NCBI RefSeq assembly: GCF_000154445.1
Contig: NZ_DS499568.1
DNA: 64,000 nt
Strand: one strand, 5' to 3'
Origin: Intestinibacter bartlettii
GTDB taxonomy: Bacteria; Bacillota; Clostridia; Peptostreptococcales; Peptostreptococcaceae
Position numbers and translations under genes: made by a program. The notes beneath the pieces are model-generated. The model did not search any database and was not told where the DNA came from. It worked only from the letters and a program-made list of their open reading frames with translations. Each line of letters opens with the position of its first letter. Position 1 is the first letter of the stretch. Positions 46,620 through 55,432 of this stretch are shown here, piece after piece.

Positions 46620-46624
46620 ATTAT

Positions 46625-46653
46625 AAGGATCTATAGAGATATAGGTCCTTTAA
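46625..46653 (+). terminator. Weak terminator-like hairpin after upp
   Basis: AAGGATCTATA pairs with TATAGGTCCTT (11 bp, one wobble) around GAGA. Only a short T-run follows. Confidence 0.55.
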
Positions 46654-46739
46654 AGTCAAATTAGCTGAATATTTTGTATACATATTGAAAAGATAAATTT
46701 AGTAGTATCGTGTATGAAAAGAAGAATAGTCATGAGACA

Positions 46740-46953
46740 ATCATAGAAAGAATATTTTATGAAAATTGCATAAATAGTAAAAAATATTCAACATTATATA
46801 TGATATGGAACTAAAAGTCCTTGTGTATTATGTAAAAAGATGTGCATAAACACATGAAGAAAAAATAGTTTATCTAGGGATTATCTAGGTGAATTATAAG
46901 CAGATATACTAGAAGAAGTAGGAATAGAGGTTATCAATTTTAATAGAAAATAG
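46740..46953 (+). pseudogene. Relic of a dCMP deaminase (ComEB) gene
   Basis: Scraps in several frames match the family in order: NCINSKKYSTLYMI, then GTKSPCVLCKKM (the zinc-binding PCxxC motif), then RDYLGEL and, past an in-frame TAA, ADILEEVGIEVINFNRK to a TAG at 46951-46953. The N-terminal half, including the first zinc ligand HAE, is gone. This is true, old decay with stops, frameshifts and lost sequence. The gene follows upp in C. difficile-like genomes (from memory). Confidence 0.75.
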
Positions 46954-47164
46954 ACACTATTGTAAAATGTGTCTAAAAAAATGGAAAAATGTGATAAATT
47001 CTGCAGAAAATATATCAAAAATTTTAATTGTATGATAAAATAAATAAATAATTTTAATTAAATTTATTTATTTATTTAAAAATATAATTATATATAAAAT
47101 ATGTGCAGAATATAAGTATATAACTATATTTTATTTTAATAAATCAAAAAGGTGTGTTTATATC
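46954..47164. other. AT-rich leader of the atp operon
   Basis: Contains an AGACAC...GTGTCT hairpin (46952-46976), and a long AAATAAATAAATA/TTATTTATTTATTT palindrome (47038-47078). No ORF. The atp promoter must lie here or further upstream, but no clearly spaced pair stands out. Confidence 0.45.
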
Positions 47165-47392
47165 ATGAAAAACAGAAGTGTATTTAGCATAGCAGCAGAG
47201 ATGCTAGCTTTGATAAGCCAGCTTGGTATAATAGTATTGGTTTGTATATTTGGTTGCTTCTTTGTAGGAAAGTTCATCGATTCAAAATTCAATACAGACC
47301 CGATATTTACAATAATATTTTTAGTATTGGGAGTAGCAAGTGGTTTTAACTCTGTATATCGATATCTTCGCAAATACACAAAAGGGAAGTGA
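47165..47392 (+). CDS. atpZ: ATP synthase-associated protein AtpZ-like
   Basis: 75 residues with two transmembrane helices (about 10-34 and 44-62) and a basic C-terminus. It heads the atp operon immediately before atpI. AtpZ/AtpI-type proteins act in c-ring assembly or in Mg/Ca uptake for the synthase. RBS AAAGGTG. Identification is by size, topology and position. Confidence 0.8.
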   Translation: MKNRSVFSIAAEMLALISQLGIIVLVCIFGCFFVGKFIDSKFNTDPIFTIIFLVLGVASGFNSVYRYLRKYTKGK

Positions 47393-47396
47393 TTAG

Positions 47397-47786
47397 ATGG
47401 ATGTCAAAGTAGCAAAAGAAGTCAAAGCTGTTTCGATGGGTGTGCCTATATTTGATGCTGTAGCTGTTTTATTATTAATAGCTATATCACAATTTAGTAT
47501 TCCTATGCTTATAGGAATAATCTTTGGTAGTGTTGTAGCAGTCTTAAACTTTAGACTATTAGCACTAACTTTGGAAAAGGCAGTAAATCTACCACCAGGA
47601 AAGGCACAAGCATATACTGGAGTTAGATATATGATTAGGCTTACAATAACCGCTGCGGCACTTATTGTATCTATTAAAAACCCTAATTTACATATAATAG
47701 GAACTGCAATAGGATTAATAAGTACTCAAGTTGTTATATTTATAAAAACATTTATAGTATCAAAATTTAAGAGAAAGGAGGTATAA
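47397..47786 (+). CDS. atpI: ATP synthase subunit I
   Basis: 129 residues with four hydrophobic helices. The family helps assemble the c-ring. GGGAAGTG precedes the ATG four bases after atpZ. Ends 3 bases before atpB. Confidence 0.85.
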   Translation: MDVKVAKEVKAVSMGVPIFDAVAVLLLIAISQFSIPMLIGIIFGSVVAVLNFRLLALTLEKAVNLPPGKAQAYTGVRYMIRLTITAAALIVSIKNPNLHIIGTAIGLISTQVVIFIKTFIVSKFKRKEV

Positions 47787-47789
47787 GTT

Positions 47790-48494
47790 GTGAAATACGC
47801 ACAATGGATTATTACATTTCCAAATGGGTTCCATATAAGTGAGACAGTAGTTACTAGCTGGATAATCATGGCTGTATTAATTATTGCATCATACTTCTTA
47901 ACTAGAAACTTAAAACTAGTTCCAACAAGCAAGGTCCAAATCATGTTGGAGTATGCAGTTGTTACTTTAAAAAATCTAGTTGAAGGAAATATGGGTAAAG
48001 ATGTATTTAAGAAAATGCCTAATATGTTCTATTATATAGGATCATTATTCTTATTCTTCGCATTCTCAAACTTAATTGGTCTACTTGGATTTAGATCTCC
48101 AACAGCAGATGTTGACACAACACTTGCGTGGGCATTACTTACTGTATTTTTAATTTATTTCGAAGGTATGAAAGCAAAAGGACTTGCATATTGGAAAGGT
48201 TTAATGGAACCAGTTCCACTACTATTACCTTTAAATATCGTCAGTGAGTTTGCAACACCAATATCACTTACATTCCGTCCATTCGGTAATATATTAGGTG
48301 GTACTGTAATTATGGGACTTCTTTACAAATTATTAGCGTTTATATCAACATTAATACCTAATGTATCAATCCCATTCTTACAATTAGTAATACCAGTACC
48401 TTTACATCTATATTTTGACTTGTTTGCAGGTTGTCTACAAGCCTTTATATTTGTAATGTTAACAATGGTATTTGTTTCAAGCGCAGCAGAATAG
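47790..48494 (+). CDS. atpB: F0F1 ATP synthase subunit a
   Basis: The stator channel subunit of Fo. 234 residues from a GTG behind AAAGGAGG. The essential Arg is in the conserved FRPFGNILGG (helix 4, about residue 167). Five or six helices; the last carries PLHLYFDLFAGCLQAFIFVML. It delivers the coupling ion to subunit c. Confidence 0.95.
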   Translation: MKYAQWIITFPNGFHISETVVTSWIIMAVLIIASYFLTRNLKLVPTSKVQIMLEYAVVTLKNLVEGNMGKDVFKKMPNMFYYIGSLFLFFAFSNLIGLLGFRSPTADVDTTLAWALLTVFLIYFEGMKAKGLAYWKGLMEPVPLLLPLNIVSEFATPISLTFRPFGNILGGTVIMGLLYKLLAFISTLIPNVSIPFLQLVIPVPLHLYFDLFAGCLQAFIFVMLTMVFVSSAAE

Positions 48495-48586
48495 TAAGTT
48501 AAAAACAAAAGTATTAACAATCAAAATCAAAAGAAAAATAAACAAAATAAAAAATAAAAATTATATCTTTTAAGGAGGAATTTATT

Positions 48587-48832
48587 ATGGAACAAGCATT
48601 AATGGTATTAGGATCTGCTATAGGAGCAGGGATAGCAGTTTGCTCAGGTATAGGTTCAGGAATAGGACAAGGATACGCAGCTGGGAAAGGTGCAGAAGCA
48701 GTTGGTAATCAACCAGAAGCTAAAGGTGATATAATCTCTACAATGTTACTTGGGGCTGCAGTTGCAGAATCTACAGGTATATATGGTCTAGTTATATCTA
48801 TAATCCTTTTATTCGCAAATCCATGGGTATAA
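48587..48832 (+). CDS. atpE: F0F1 ATP synthase subunit c, sodium-binding type
   Basis: An 81-residue hairpin of two helices. Q28, V59, E61, S62, T63 and Y66 occupy the same positions as the Na+-liganding set of the Ilyobacter tartaricus c-ring (Q32, V63, E65, S66, T67, Y70; offset four throughout). The polar loop is NQPEAKGD. By established structural knowledge, this full set indicates Na+ coupling rather than H+. RBS AAGGAGGAA. Confidence 0.96.
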   Translation: MEQALMVLGSAIGAGIAVCSGIGSGIGQGYAAGKGAEAVGNQPEAKGDIISTMLLGAAVAESTGIYGLVISIILLFANPWV

Positions 48833-48864
48833 AAAATCATATAAAAATATTTTCAAATTTACAA

Positions 48865-48890
48865 TTGGGAGGTGTTTGGTCATCTCCTAA
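48865..48890 (+). promoter_or_regulatory. Hairpin between atpE and atpF
   Basis: GGAGGTG, loop TTTGGT, CATCTCC, extended by TT/AA pairs. No T-run follows. It could shield atpE mRNA 3' ends or mark a processing site, giving extra copies of subunit c. The role is inferred. Confidence 0.45.
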
Positions 48891-48927
48891 ATGTAAGTTT
48901 TAGGGTTTGTCAAGAGGAGGAATAGTT

Positions 48928-49428
48928 ATGGATTTTAAACCGGTAGTAACCATATCATGGGAATTATTATTCCAGATTATAAATACAGTTATACTATTCT
49001 TAGTACTTAAAAAATTATTATTCAAACCAGTTCTAAATATAATTGAAAAAAGAGAAAATATGATTCAAGATGATTTAGCAACAGGTGCAAAAGCTAAGAA
49101 TGAAGGTATAGCTTTGAAAAAAGAATATGAAGAAAAAGTTAGTTTAGCAAAAGAAGAAGGTAAAGAAATAATCAAACAAGCTACTTATAGAGCTGAAGAA
49201 AAATCTAACCAAATAATCGCTGATGCACAAGCAGAAGCATCTTCATTAAAATCAAAAGCAACAAAAGAAATTGCTCAACAAAAAGAACAAGCTATTGCTG
49301 AAATCAGAAATGATATATCAGATATAGCAATACTTGCAGCATCAAAAGTATTAGAAGAAGATATAGATAAATCTAAACATGAAGATTTAATCCAAAAATT
49401 TATAAAAGAGGTAGGGGAAGCTGAATGA
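48928..49428 (+). CDS. atpF: F0F1 ATP synthase subunit b
   Basis: The peripheral stalk. 166 residues from ATG 48928 (AGAGGAGG site; the TTG at 48907 is rejected). One transmembrane helix (about 12-30) then a long Ala/Glu/Lys coiled coil. Stop overlaps the atpH ATG by four bases. Confidence 0.95.
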   Translation: MDFKPVVTISWELLFQIINTVILFLVLKKLLFKPVLNIIEKRENMIQDDLATGAKAKNEGIALKKEYEEKVSLAKEEGKEIIKQATYRAEEKSNQIIADAQAEASSLKSKATKEIAQQKEQAIAEIRNDISDIAILAASKVLEEDIDKSKHEDLIQKFIKEVGEAE

Positions 49429-49964
49429 TAGATGTAATAGCTAACAGATACGCTGAAGCTCTATTTCAAATAGGTGAAGAAGAAAATAAAACTGATAACC
49501 TATATAATGAACTAAAAGAAGTATCTTCTCTAATAACTACAAATAATGACTTAAATAATGTTATGAAGTCTCCATTGGTATCAAAAAATGAAAAAATTCA
49601 ATTAATTGATACACTATTTGCTGGAAAAATAGATAATGATTTAAAAAACTTTTTCAAGATATTAGTTGAAAAAGGAAGAATCACTTCTGTTGAAGCAATA
49701 GAGGCGACATATAAGGAACTGTTAAATGAAAAGAACAATATCTTAGAAGGATATGTAATCAGTGCAGTTCCAATGGATAACGAGAAAATAAAAGAGCTTG
49801 AAACAGAGCTTTCTAAAAAATATAATAAAAATGTTACTTTAGAAAATAAAGTTGATAAGAGTGTTCTAGGTGGGGTCTTAGTAAGACTTGGTAACACTGA
49901 AATAGACGGAACAATAAAAACTCGTCTAGACGGATTAAAGAATCAACTTTCACAAGTAATTTAG
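49425..49964 (+). CDS. atpH: F0F1 ATP synthase subunit delta
   Basis: Links the b stalk to the top of F1. 179 residues: N-terminal helical domain (ANRYAEALFQIGEE) and C-terminal GGVLVRLGNTEIDGTIKTRL. The ATG overlaps atpF, giving translational coupling. Confidence 0.95.
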   Translation: MIDVIANRYAEALFQIGEEENKTDNLYNELKEVSSLITTNNDLNNVMKSPLVSKNEKIQLIDTLFAGKIDNDLKNFFKILVEKGRITSVEAIEATYKELLNEKNNILEGYVISAVPMDNEKIKELETELSKKYNKNVTLENKVDKSVLGGVLVRLGNTEIDGTIKTRLDGLKNQLSQVI

Positions 49965-49982
49965 TAGGAGGGCGGTGAACCC

Positions 49983-51485
49983 ATGAACTTAAGACCTGAA
50001 GAAATCAGTTCTATAATTAAACAACAAATAAAGAACTATGATAATAAAATAGAATTAACAGATACAGGAAGTGTCCTAAAAGTTGGGGATGGTATAGCTA
50101 CAGTCTATGGACTAGAAAATGTTATGTCAAGTGAATTACTTGAGTTCCCAGGTGAAGTATTTGGGATGGCACTTAACTTAGAAGAAGATGTTGTTGGGGC
50201 CGTTTTATTCGGTGATGACAGCGGAATCAAAGAAGGAGATATAGTAAAAAGAACTGGAAGAATAGTTGAAGTTCCAGTTGGTGAAGCTATGATAGGTAGA
50301 GTTGTAAGTCCACTTGGTTTACCTATAGATGGTAAAGGACCTATAAACACTAACAAAACTAGACCTGTAGAATCTCCAGCACCTGGTATAATGGCAAGAA
50401 GATCAGTTTACGAACCATTACAAACAGGTATAAAATCAATTGACTCAATGATACCAATAGGTAGAGGTCAAAGGGAACTTATAATAGGTGACAGACAAAC
50501 TGGTAAAACTTCTATAGCAATAGATACAATCTTAAACCAAAAAGGTAAAGATGTTATATGTATATATGTTGCTATAGGACAAAAACGTTCAACAGTTGCA
50601 CAATTAGTTTCTAGATTAGAAAATGGTGGAGCAATGGATTACACTATAGTTGTTTCTGCAACAGCTTCAGAATCTGCACCACTTCAATACTTAGCACCAT
50701 ATGCAGGAGCTGCAATGGGTGAAGAATTCATGTACAATGGAAAACACGTTCTAATAATATATGATGATTTAAGTAAACAAGCAGTTGCTTACAGAGAAAT
50801 GTCATTATTACTTAGAAGACCACCAGGCCGTGAAGCATACCCAGGGGATGTTTTCTATCTACATTCAAGATTACTAGAAAGAGCAGCTAAATTATCTGAT
50901 GAATTAGGCGGAGGATCAATGACTGCTTTACCAATAATAGAAACTCAAGCAGGTGACGTTTCTGCATATATACCAACAAATGTTATATCAATCACTGATG
51001 GACAAATATACTTACAACCAGAATTATTCTATTCAGGGGTAAGACCAGCAGTTGACCCTGGTATATCAGTATCAAGGGTTGGTGGTAGTGCACAAATAAA
51101 ATCAATGAAAAAAGTTTCAGGTACATTAAAACTTGCTTACTCTCAATATAGAGAGCTTGCATCATTCTCTCAATTCGGATCTGACCTAGATGCTGATACT
51201 AAGAGAAGACTTGCTCAAGGTGAAAGAATCGTTGAAGTTTTAAAACAAGGCGAAAATGCACCTCTTGATGTTAGTGACCAAGTTATGATAATATTTGCTG
51301 TTACAAATGGATTTGTAGATGATATACCAGTTAGTGAATTATCTAGATTTGAATCTGAATTATTTAAATTCGTAGATGCAAATTATCCTGAATTAAGTGA
51401 AAAAATACTAGCAAATAAGGATTTCACAACTGATTTAACTACAGCAATAAATGAATTCAAAAAAACATTTGTTGTTGAAGCTTAA
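49983..51485 (+). CDS. atpA: F0F1 ATP synthase subunit alpha
   Basis: 500 residues. Walker A GDRQTGKT at residues 169-176, VYVAIGQKRSTVAQ-type segment (IYVAIGQKRS) and the signature PAVDPGISVSRVGGSAQ. Non-catalytic nucleotide-binding subunit of F1. RBS GGAGGGCGG. Confidence 0.98.
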   Translation: MNLRPEEISSIIKQQIKNYDNKIELTDTGSVLKVGDGIATVYGLENVMSSELLEFPGEVFGMALNLEEDVVGAVLFGDDSGIKEGDIVKRTGRIVEVPVGEAMIGRVVSPLGLPIDGKGPINTNKTRPVESPAPGIMARRSVYEPLQTGIKSIDSMIPIGRGQRELIIGDRQTGKTSIAIDTILNQKGKDVICIYVAIGQKRSTVAQLVSRLENGGAMDYTIVVSATASESAPLQYLAPYAGAAMGEEFMYNGKHVLIIYDDLSKQAVAYREMSLLLRRPPGREAYPGDVFYLHSRLLERAAKLSDELGGGSMTALPIIETQAGDVSAYIPTNVISITDGQIYLQPELFYSGVRPAVDPGISVSRVGGSAQIKSMKKVSGTLKLAYSQYRELASFSQFGSDLDADTKRRLAQGERIVEVLKQGENAPLDVSDQVMIIFAVTNGFVDDIPVSELSRFESELFKFVDANYPELSEKILANKDFTTDLTTAINEFKKTFVVEA

Positions 51486-51514
51486 GAATCCTTTTTAAAA
51501 AGGAGGTAAACTAA

Positions 51515-52381
51515 TTGGCAGGCGCTGGAATTAAAGAGATTAAAAACCGTATAGGCAGTGTTCAAAGTACAAAACAAGTTACAAAAGCTATGGAATTAGT
51601 TTCTTCATCAAAAATGAGAAAAGCTAAGGATAGAGCTTTAGCTAGTAGACCATACTTTAACACAATGTACAATACAGTTAAAGATATAGCTACTAACACA
51701 AGAGGTGTTAGAGACCCATTCTTAAAACAAAGAGAAGTAAAAAATAAATGTTATATCGTAATAGCTGGGGATAGAGGTCTAGCTGGAGGATATAACTCAA
51801 ATATATTTAAACTTACAACTGCTCATATGGATGGAAAACAAGAAAAAGTTATGACAGTAGGTAAGAAGGCAACGGAATTTTTCCAAAAAAGAGGTTACAA
51901 TATAGTAGCCGCTGAAGAAAGTGTTGAAAAATGTGATTATGATAGAACATTAGCACTTGCTAATACAGCAATGGATTTATACAAAAAAGGTGAGATAGAT
52001 GAATTATACATCTGTTATACAGAGTTTATATCACCTCTAACTCAAACTCCTAAATTAATGAAGGTTTTACCATTAGCTTTCGATAAAGAAGAGGCAAAAT
52101 CAAAAGAAAATTCAGGAAGTAGAGCTAGGGTTCAATATTTACCATCACCAGAAGCAGTTTTAAGCTACTTAATACCTAAGTACGTATCAGGTGTAGTTTA
52201 TGACGGTGTAATAGAATCTTTTGCATCAGAACAATCAGCAAGAAGAAATGCTATGAAGTCAGCTTCAGACAATGCAGACGAAATGCTTTCTACTCTAGAA
52301 TTAAGTTACAATAGAGCAAGACAAACTGCGGTTACTCAAGAAATAACAGAAATCGTAGGTGGAGTTGAAGCTCTAAAATAA
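51515..52381 (+). CDS. atpG: F0F1 ATP synthase subunit gamma
   Basis: Central rotor shaft. 288 residues from a TTG behind AAAGGAGG. The N-terminal coiled-coil strand (IKEIKNRIGSVQSTKQVTKA) and C-terminal SARRNAMKSASDNADEML are conserved. TTG start may reduce its expression relative to alpha and beta, matching the 3:3:1 ratio. Confidence 0.96.
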   Translation: MAGAGIKEIKNRIGSVQSTKQVTKAMELVSSSKMRKAKDRALASRPYFNTMYNTVKDIATNTRGVRDPFLKQREVKNKCYIVIAGDRGLAGGYNSNIFKLTTAHMDGKQEKVMTVGKKATEFFQKRGYNIVAAEESVEKCDYDRTLALANTAMDLYKKGEIDELYICYTEFISPLTQTPKLMKVLPLAFDKEEAKSKENSGSRARVQYLPSPEAVLSYLIPKYVSGVVYDGVIESFASEQSARRNAMKSASDNADEMLSTLELSYNRARQTAVTQEITEIVGGVEALK

Positions 52382-52393
52382 GGAGGTTAGGAA

Positions 52394-53785
52394 ATGGCCA
52401 ACGTAGGTAAAATAGTATCAATCGTAGGGGTTGTACTAGATGTTAAATTTGAAAATGAGCAAAGCCTACCTAACTTATTAAACGCATTAGTTATAAAGTT
52501 AGGAGATCAAGAAATAGTTGCTGAAGTTGCACAACATATCGGTGATGATACAGTTAGATGTATAGCAATGAGTGCAACAGATGGGCTAGTTAGAGGTATG
52601 GAAGTTATCGATACAGGTAAACCAATAGCTGTTCCTGTTGGAGATAAAACTTTAGGAAGAATATTCAATGTTCTAGGTGAACCAGTTGATGGATTCGAAG
52701 CACCAAAAGATGCTCCAAGAGATCCAATACATAGACCGGCACCAGAATTTAATGAAATAGCAGGTAGTGCTGAAATACTTGAAACAGGTATAAAAGTAGT
52801 TGACTTATTAGCTCCTTACTTAAAAGGTGGTAAAATCGGTCTATTCGGTGGTGCCGGAGTTGGTAAAACAGTTCTTATACAAGAGCTTATAAACAACGTA
52901 GCTAAACAACATGGTGGGATATCAGTATTCTCAGGTGTTGGTGAAAGAACAAGAGAAGGTAATGACTTATACTTCGAAATGAAAGAGTCTGGAGTTTTAA
53001 ATAAAACAGCTCTAGTATTCGGACAAATGAATGAGCCACCTGGAGCAAGAATGAGAGTTGCATTAAGTGGTCTTACTATGGCTGAATACTTCAGAGATAA
53101 AGAAAACCAAGACGTGTTATTATTCATAGATAATATATTCCGTTTCACACAAGCAGGTTCAGAAGTTTCTGCACTTCTTGGACGTATGCCATCAGCAGTT
53201 GGTTACCAACCAACACTTGCTACTGAAATGGGTGCATTACAAGAAAGAATAACATCAACAAAACAAGGGTCAATCACATCAGTTCAAGCGGTATATGTAC
53301 CTGCCGATGACTTAACTGACCCAGCACCAGCTACAACATTCACTCACTTAGATGCAAAAACAGTTCTTTCAAGATCTATAGCATCATTAGGTATATACCC
53401 AGCAGTTGATCCACTAGAATCAACTTCTAGAGTACTTGACCCTAACATAGTAGGTGAAGAACATTATGCTGTTGCCAGAGGAGTACAATCTATACTTCAA
53501 AGATATAAAGAATTACAAGATATAATCGCTATACTTGGTATGGATGAACTTGGTGACGAAGATAAATTAATAGTTGCTCGTGCTAGAAAAATACAAAGAT
53601 TCTTATCTCAACCATTTACAGTTGGTGAACAATTTACAGGTATACCAGGTAAATACGTTCCTGTAAAAGAAACTATAAGAGGTTTCAAAGAAATATTAGA
53701 AGGTAAACATGATGATTTACCAGAATCTGCTTTCTTATTCGTAGGAACTATAGATGAAGCAGTTGAGAAAGGAAAGGAGAATTAG
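52394..53785 (+). CDS. atpD: F0F1 ATP synthase subunit beta
   Basis: Catalytic subunit. 463 residues with Walker A GGAGVGKT (152-159), the catalytic-Glu/Arg segment SGVGERTREGNDLY and DELSEED-like GMDELGDEDK. RBS AGGAGG 5-6 bases from ATG. Confidence 0.98.
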   Translation: MANVGKIVSIVGVVLDVKFENEQSLPNLLNALVIKLGDQEIVAEVAQHIGDDTVRCIAMSATDGLVRGMEVIDTGKPIAVPVGDKTLGRIFNVLGEPVDGFEAPKDAPRDPIHRPAPEFNEIAGSAEILETGIKVVDLLAPYLKGGKIGLFGGAGVGKTVLIQELINNVAKQHGGISVFSGVGERTREGNDLYFEMKESGVLNKTALVFGQMNEPPGARMRVALSGLTMAEYFRDKENQDVLLFIDNIFRFTQAGSEVSALLGRMPSAVGYQPTLATEMGALQERITSTKQGSITSVQAVYVPADDLTDPAPATTFTHLDAKTVLSRSIASLGIYPAVDPLESTSRVLDPNIVGEEHYAVARGVQSILQRYKELQDIIAILGMDELGDEDKLIVARARKIQRFLSQPFTVGEQFTGIPGKYVPVKETIRGFKEILEGKHDDLPESAFLFVGTIDEAVEKGKEN

Positions 53786-53788
53786 TCT

Positions 53789-54073
53789 ATGGCAAACCAA
53801 TTTGCATTAGAAATAGTAACTCCTGAAAATATCTTTTACAATGATCAAGTTGAAATGGTAATAATGAGAACAACAAAAGGTGATAGAGCTATTTTAAAAG
53901 ATCATATACCATTTGTAGCAGGATTAGTTGAAGGACAATTAAGAGTAAAAAAAGATGGTAAATTTAAAGAAGGAAAAATTTCTGGAGGATTTATCACTGT
54001 TACAAAAGAAAAAACTACTATATTAACAGAAGCTGCATCATGGGATGGTGAAGTTTCAAAAGAAACTATATAG
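53789..54073 (+). CDS. atpC: F0F1 ATP synthase subunit epsilon, short form without C-terminal domain
   Basis: 94 residues: the complete N-terminal beta-sandwich (FALEIVTPENIFYNDQVEMV through GGFITVTKEKTTILTEAASW), then DGEVSKETI and stop. The C-terminal helical hairpin (about 40 more residues, the part that inhibits ATP hydrolysis in other bacteria) is missing. A terminator begins 14 bases downstream, and no helix-coding sequence is present after the stop in any frame, so this looks like a settled short form rather than a frameshift. Confidence 0.92.
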   Translation: MANQFALEIVTPENIFYNDQVEMVIMRTTKGDRAILKDHIPFVAGLVEGQLRVKKDGKFKEGKISGGFITVTKEKTTILTEAASWDGEVSKETI

Positions 54074-54086
54074 TAAATAATAAATA

Positions 54087-54137
54087 AAAGAGGAGTTATC
54101 TAAAATAGTTTAATACTAAAAAGATAACTCCTTTTTA
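54087..54137. terminator. Terminator of the atp operon
   Basis: AGGAGTTATCT pairs with AGATAACTCCT around a 20-base loop, followed by TTTT; A-run on the other side allows use from both strands. Confidence 0.88.
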
Positions 54138-54174
54138 GATGCTATAAATTATTTTAATAATTTATAGCATAATC

Positions 54175-54294
54175 TTATTCATTGTGTGATAAGTGGCTAG
54201 ATTCTTCAATTTCTACTTTAAATTTCTTTTTCCTTAGATAGTTAGTAAATTCTGATATAACAGCTCCTCCTATAATAAAGATAACAGCCAACAT
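54175..54294 (-). CDS. Possible 39-residue membrane peptide
   Basis: An ATG at 54294-54292 reads MLAVIFIIGGAVISEFTNYL then a basic and acidic tail ending SSHLSHNE. One hydrophobic helix plus positive stop-transfer (RKKK) looks protein-like. A GGAG lies 12 bases upstream, a little far. The frame stays open upstream only to a TAA, with more hydrophobic codons beyond, so it may be the truncated end of a longer membrane protein. A GCTATAAATTA palindrome (54141-54168) follows it. Confidence 0.45.
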   Translation of the reverse strand: MLAVIFIIGGAVISEFTNYLRKKKFKVEIEESSHLSHNE

Positions 54295-54381
54295 CTGTAT
54301 TTATAACTCCAAGAACAGTATAGTAAATATATTGTATTAAAAAGCTAAATCTAGAACATAATTACTTTAAGGAGAAATTCA

Positions 54382-54762
54382 ATGAATATATTTGGAATAG
54401 GAATTGATATTATAGAAATAAATAGAATAGAAAATGTATTGGAAAGAACACCGAGATTTTTGGAAAGAAATTTTACAGAAAAAGAAATTGATTATTTCAA
54501 ACAGAAAAATTTTAAAAGTGAGAGTATAGCAGGTAACTTTGCATCAAAAGAGGCAATAAGTAAGGCTATTGGAACAGGAATCAGAGGCTTTAGACTAAAA
54601 GATATTGAAATTTTAAGAGATGAATTAGGAAAACCAATAGTTAATACTTATAATAATTTGAGGGAAATTTGCATAAAATATAATATTAAAGAAATAAAAG
54701 TAAGTATATCTCATAGTGAAAACTATGCTGTAGCTAATGCAATAATAATCTCTGAAAATTAA
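54382..54762 (+). CDS. acpS: Holo-[acyl-carrier-protein] synthase
   Basis: Attaches 4'-phosphopantetheine to ACP. 126 residues: GIGIDIIEINRIENVL with the Mg-binding Asp, FASKEAISKAIGTGI, and SISHSENYAVANAII. RBS AAGGAGA. It opens the acpS-ydcC-ndoAI-ndoA group. Confidence 0.96.
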   Translation: MNIFGIGIDIIEINRIENVLERTPRFLERNFTEKEIDYFKQKNFKSESIAGNFASKEAISKAIGTGIRGFRLKDIEILRDELGKPIVNTYNNLREICIKYNIKEIKVSISHSENYAVANAIIISEN

Positions 54763-54835
54763 TATATTATATCCAATAACATTAATAATTAACTCTTCTC
54801 TTGAATATTAATATAAGGGGGAGGGAGTTAAACAT

Positions 54836-55432
54836 ATGATCAAACGAAAAACAATATTATCAATATTTATACTCATATTTTTAACAATAAATTTAGTAGG
54901 GTGTAAAAATTTAAGTCAACAGACAAAAGAAGATATATATGAGGATTTTCAAAAGAAAATAACAAAGATGACGTCTTATACTTGCCAAGCAGATATAACA
55001 GTGTTTAATAATAAAAGTCAGAGCAAATATACGATAAATCATACTTATAAAAAGCCATCATATTACAAACTAGAGATAATAAAACCAGAAAATCTAAATG
55101 GAAAAACAATAGAATACAATAAAGATAAAATTATAATAAAAAATAAACAGTTAGATGATGTAGTAGAACTTCCGAATGTTGGGGATAATAAACTATATTT
55201 ATTTATAGGAGATTTTGTACAAGATTTTATGCAAAAAGATTCTATAAATATAAACGATTCAGATGAACAATTAATTTTAGAAAAAGATATATCGCAGGAA
55301 AGCAATTATTTAAGTAAGCAAATATTGTATATAGATAAAAAGACTAAAAATCCTGTGAAAGTGGAAATACTAAATAATGAAGGTGAAAAAAAGTTTATTG
55401 TCAATTATACTAACTTTCAAAGTGAACATTAG
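54836..55432 (+). CDS. LolA-like lipoprotein (YdcC-type)
   Basis: 198 residues with a signal peptide and lipobox LVGC (Cys23). The mature part follows the LolA/RseB-like pattern: helix FQKKITKMTSYTCQADITV, then alternating strands (KYTINHTYKKPSYYKLEII). In Bacillus the equivalent ydcC lies between acpS and alr. It is probably an envelope lipoprotein; the ligand is unknown. Confidence 0.8.
   Translation: MIKRKTILSIFILIFLTINLVGCKNLSQQTKEDIYEDFQKKITKMTSYTCQADITVFNNKSQSKYTINHTYKKPSYYKLEIIKPENLNGKTIEYNKDKIIIKNKQLDDVVELPNVGDNKLYLFIGDFVQDFMQKDSININDSDEQLILEKDISQESNYLSKQILYIDKKTKNPVKVEILNNEGEKKFIVNYTNFQSEH

Noticed and set aside
47038..47078. Long AAAT/ATTT palindrome as an operator
   Set aside because: A simple low-complexity repeat in AT-rich DNA; pairing is expected by chance and there is no supporting motif.
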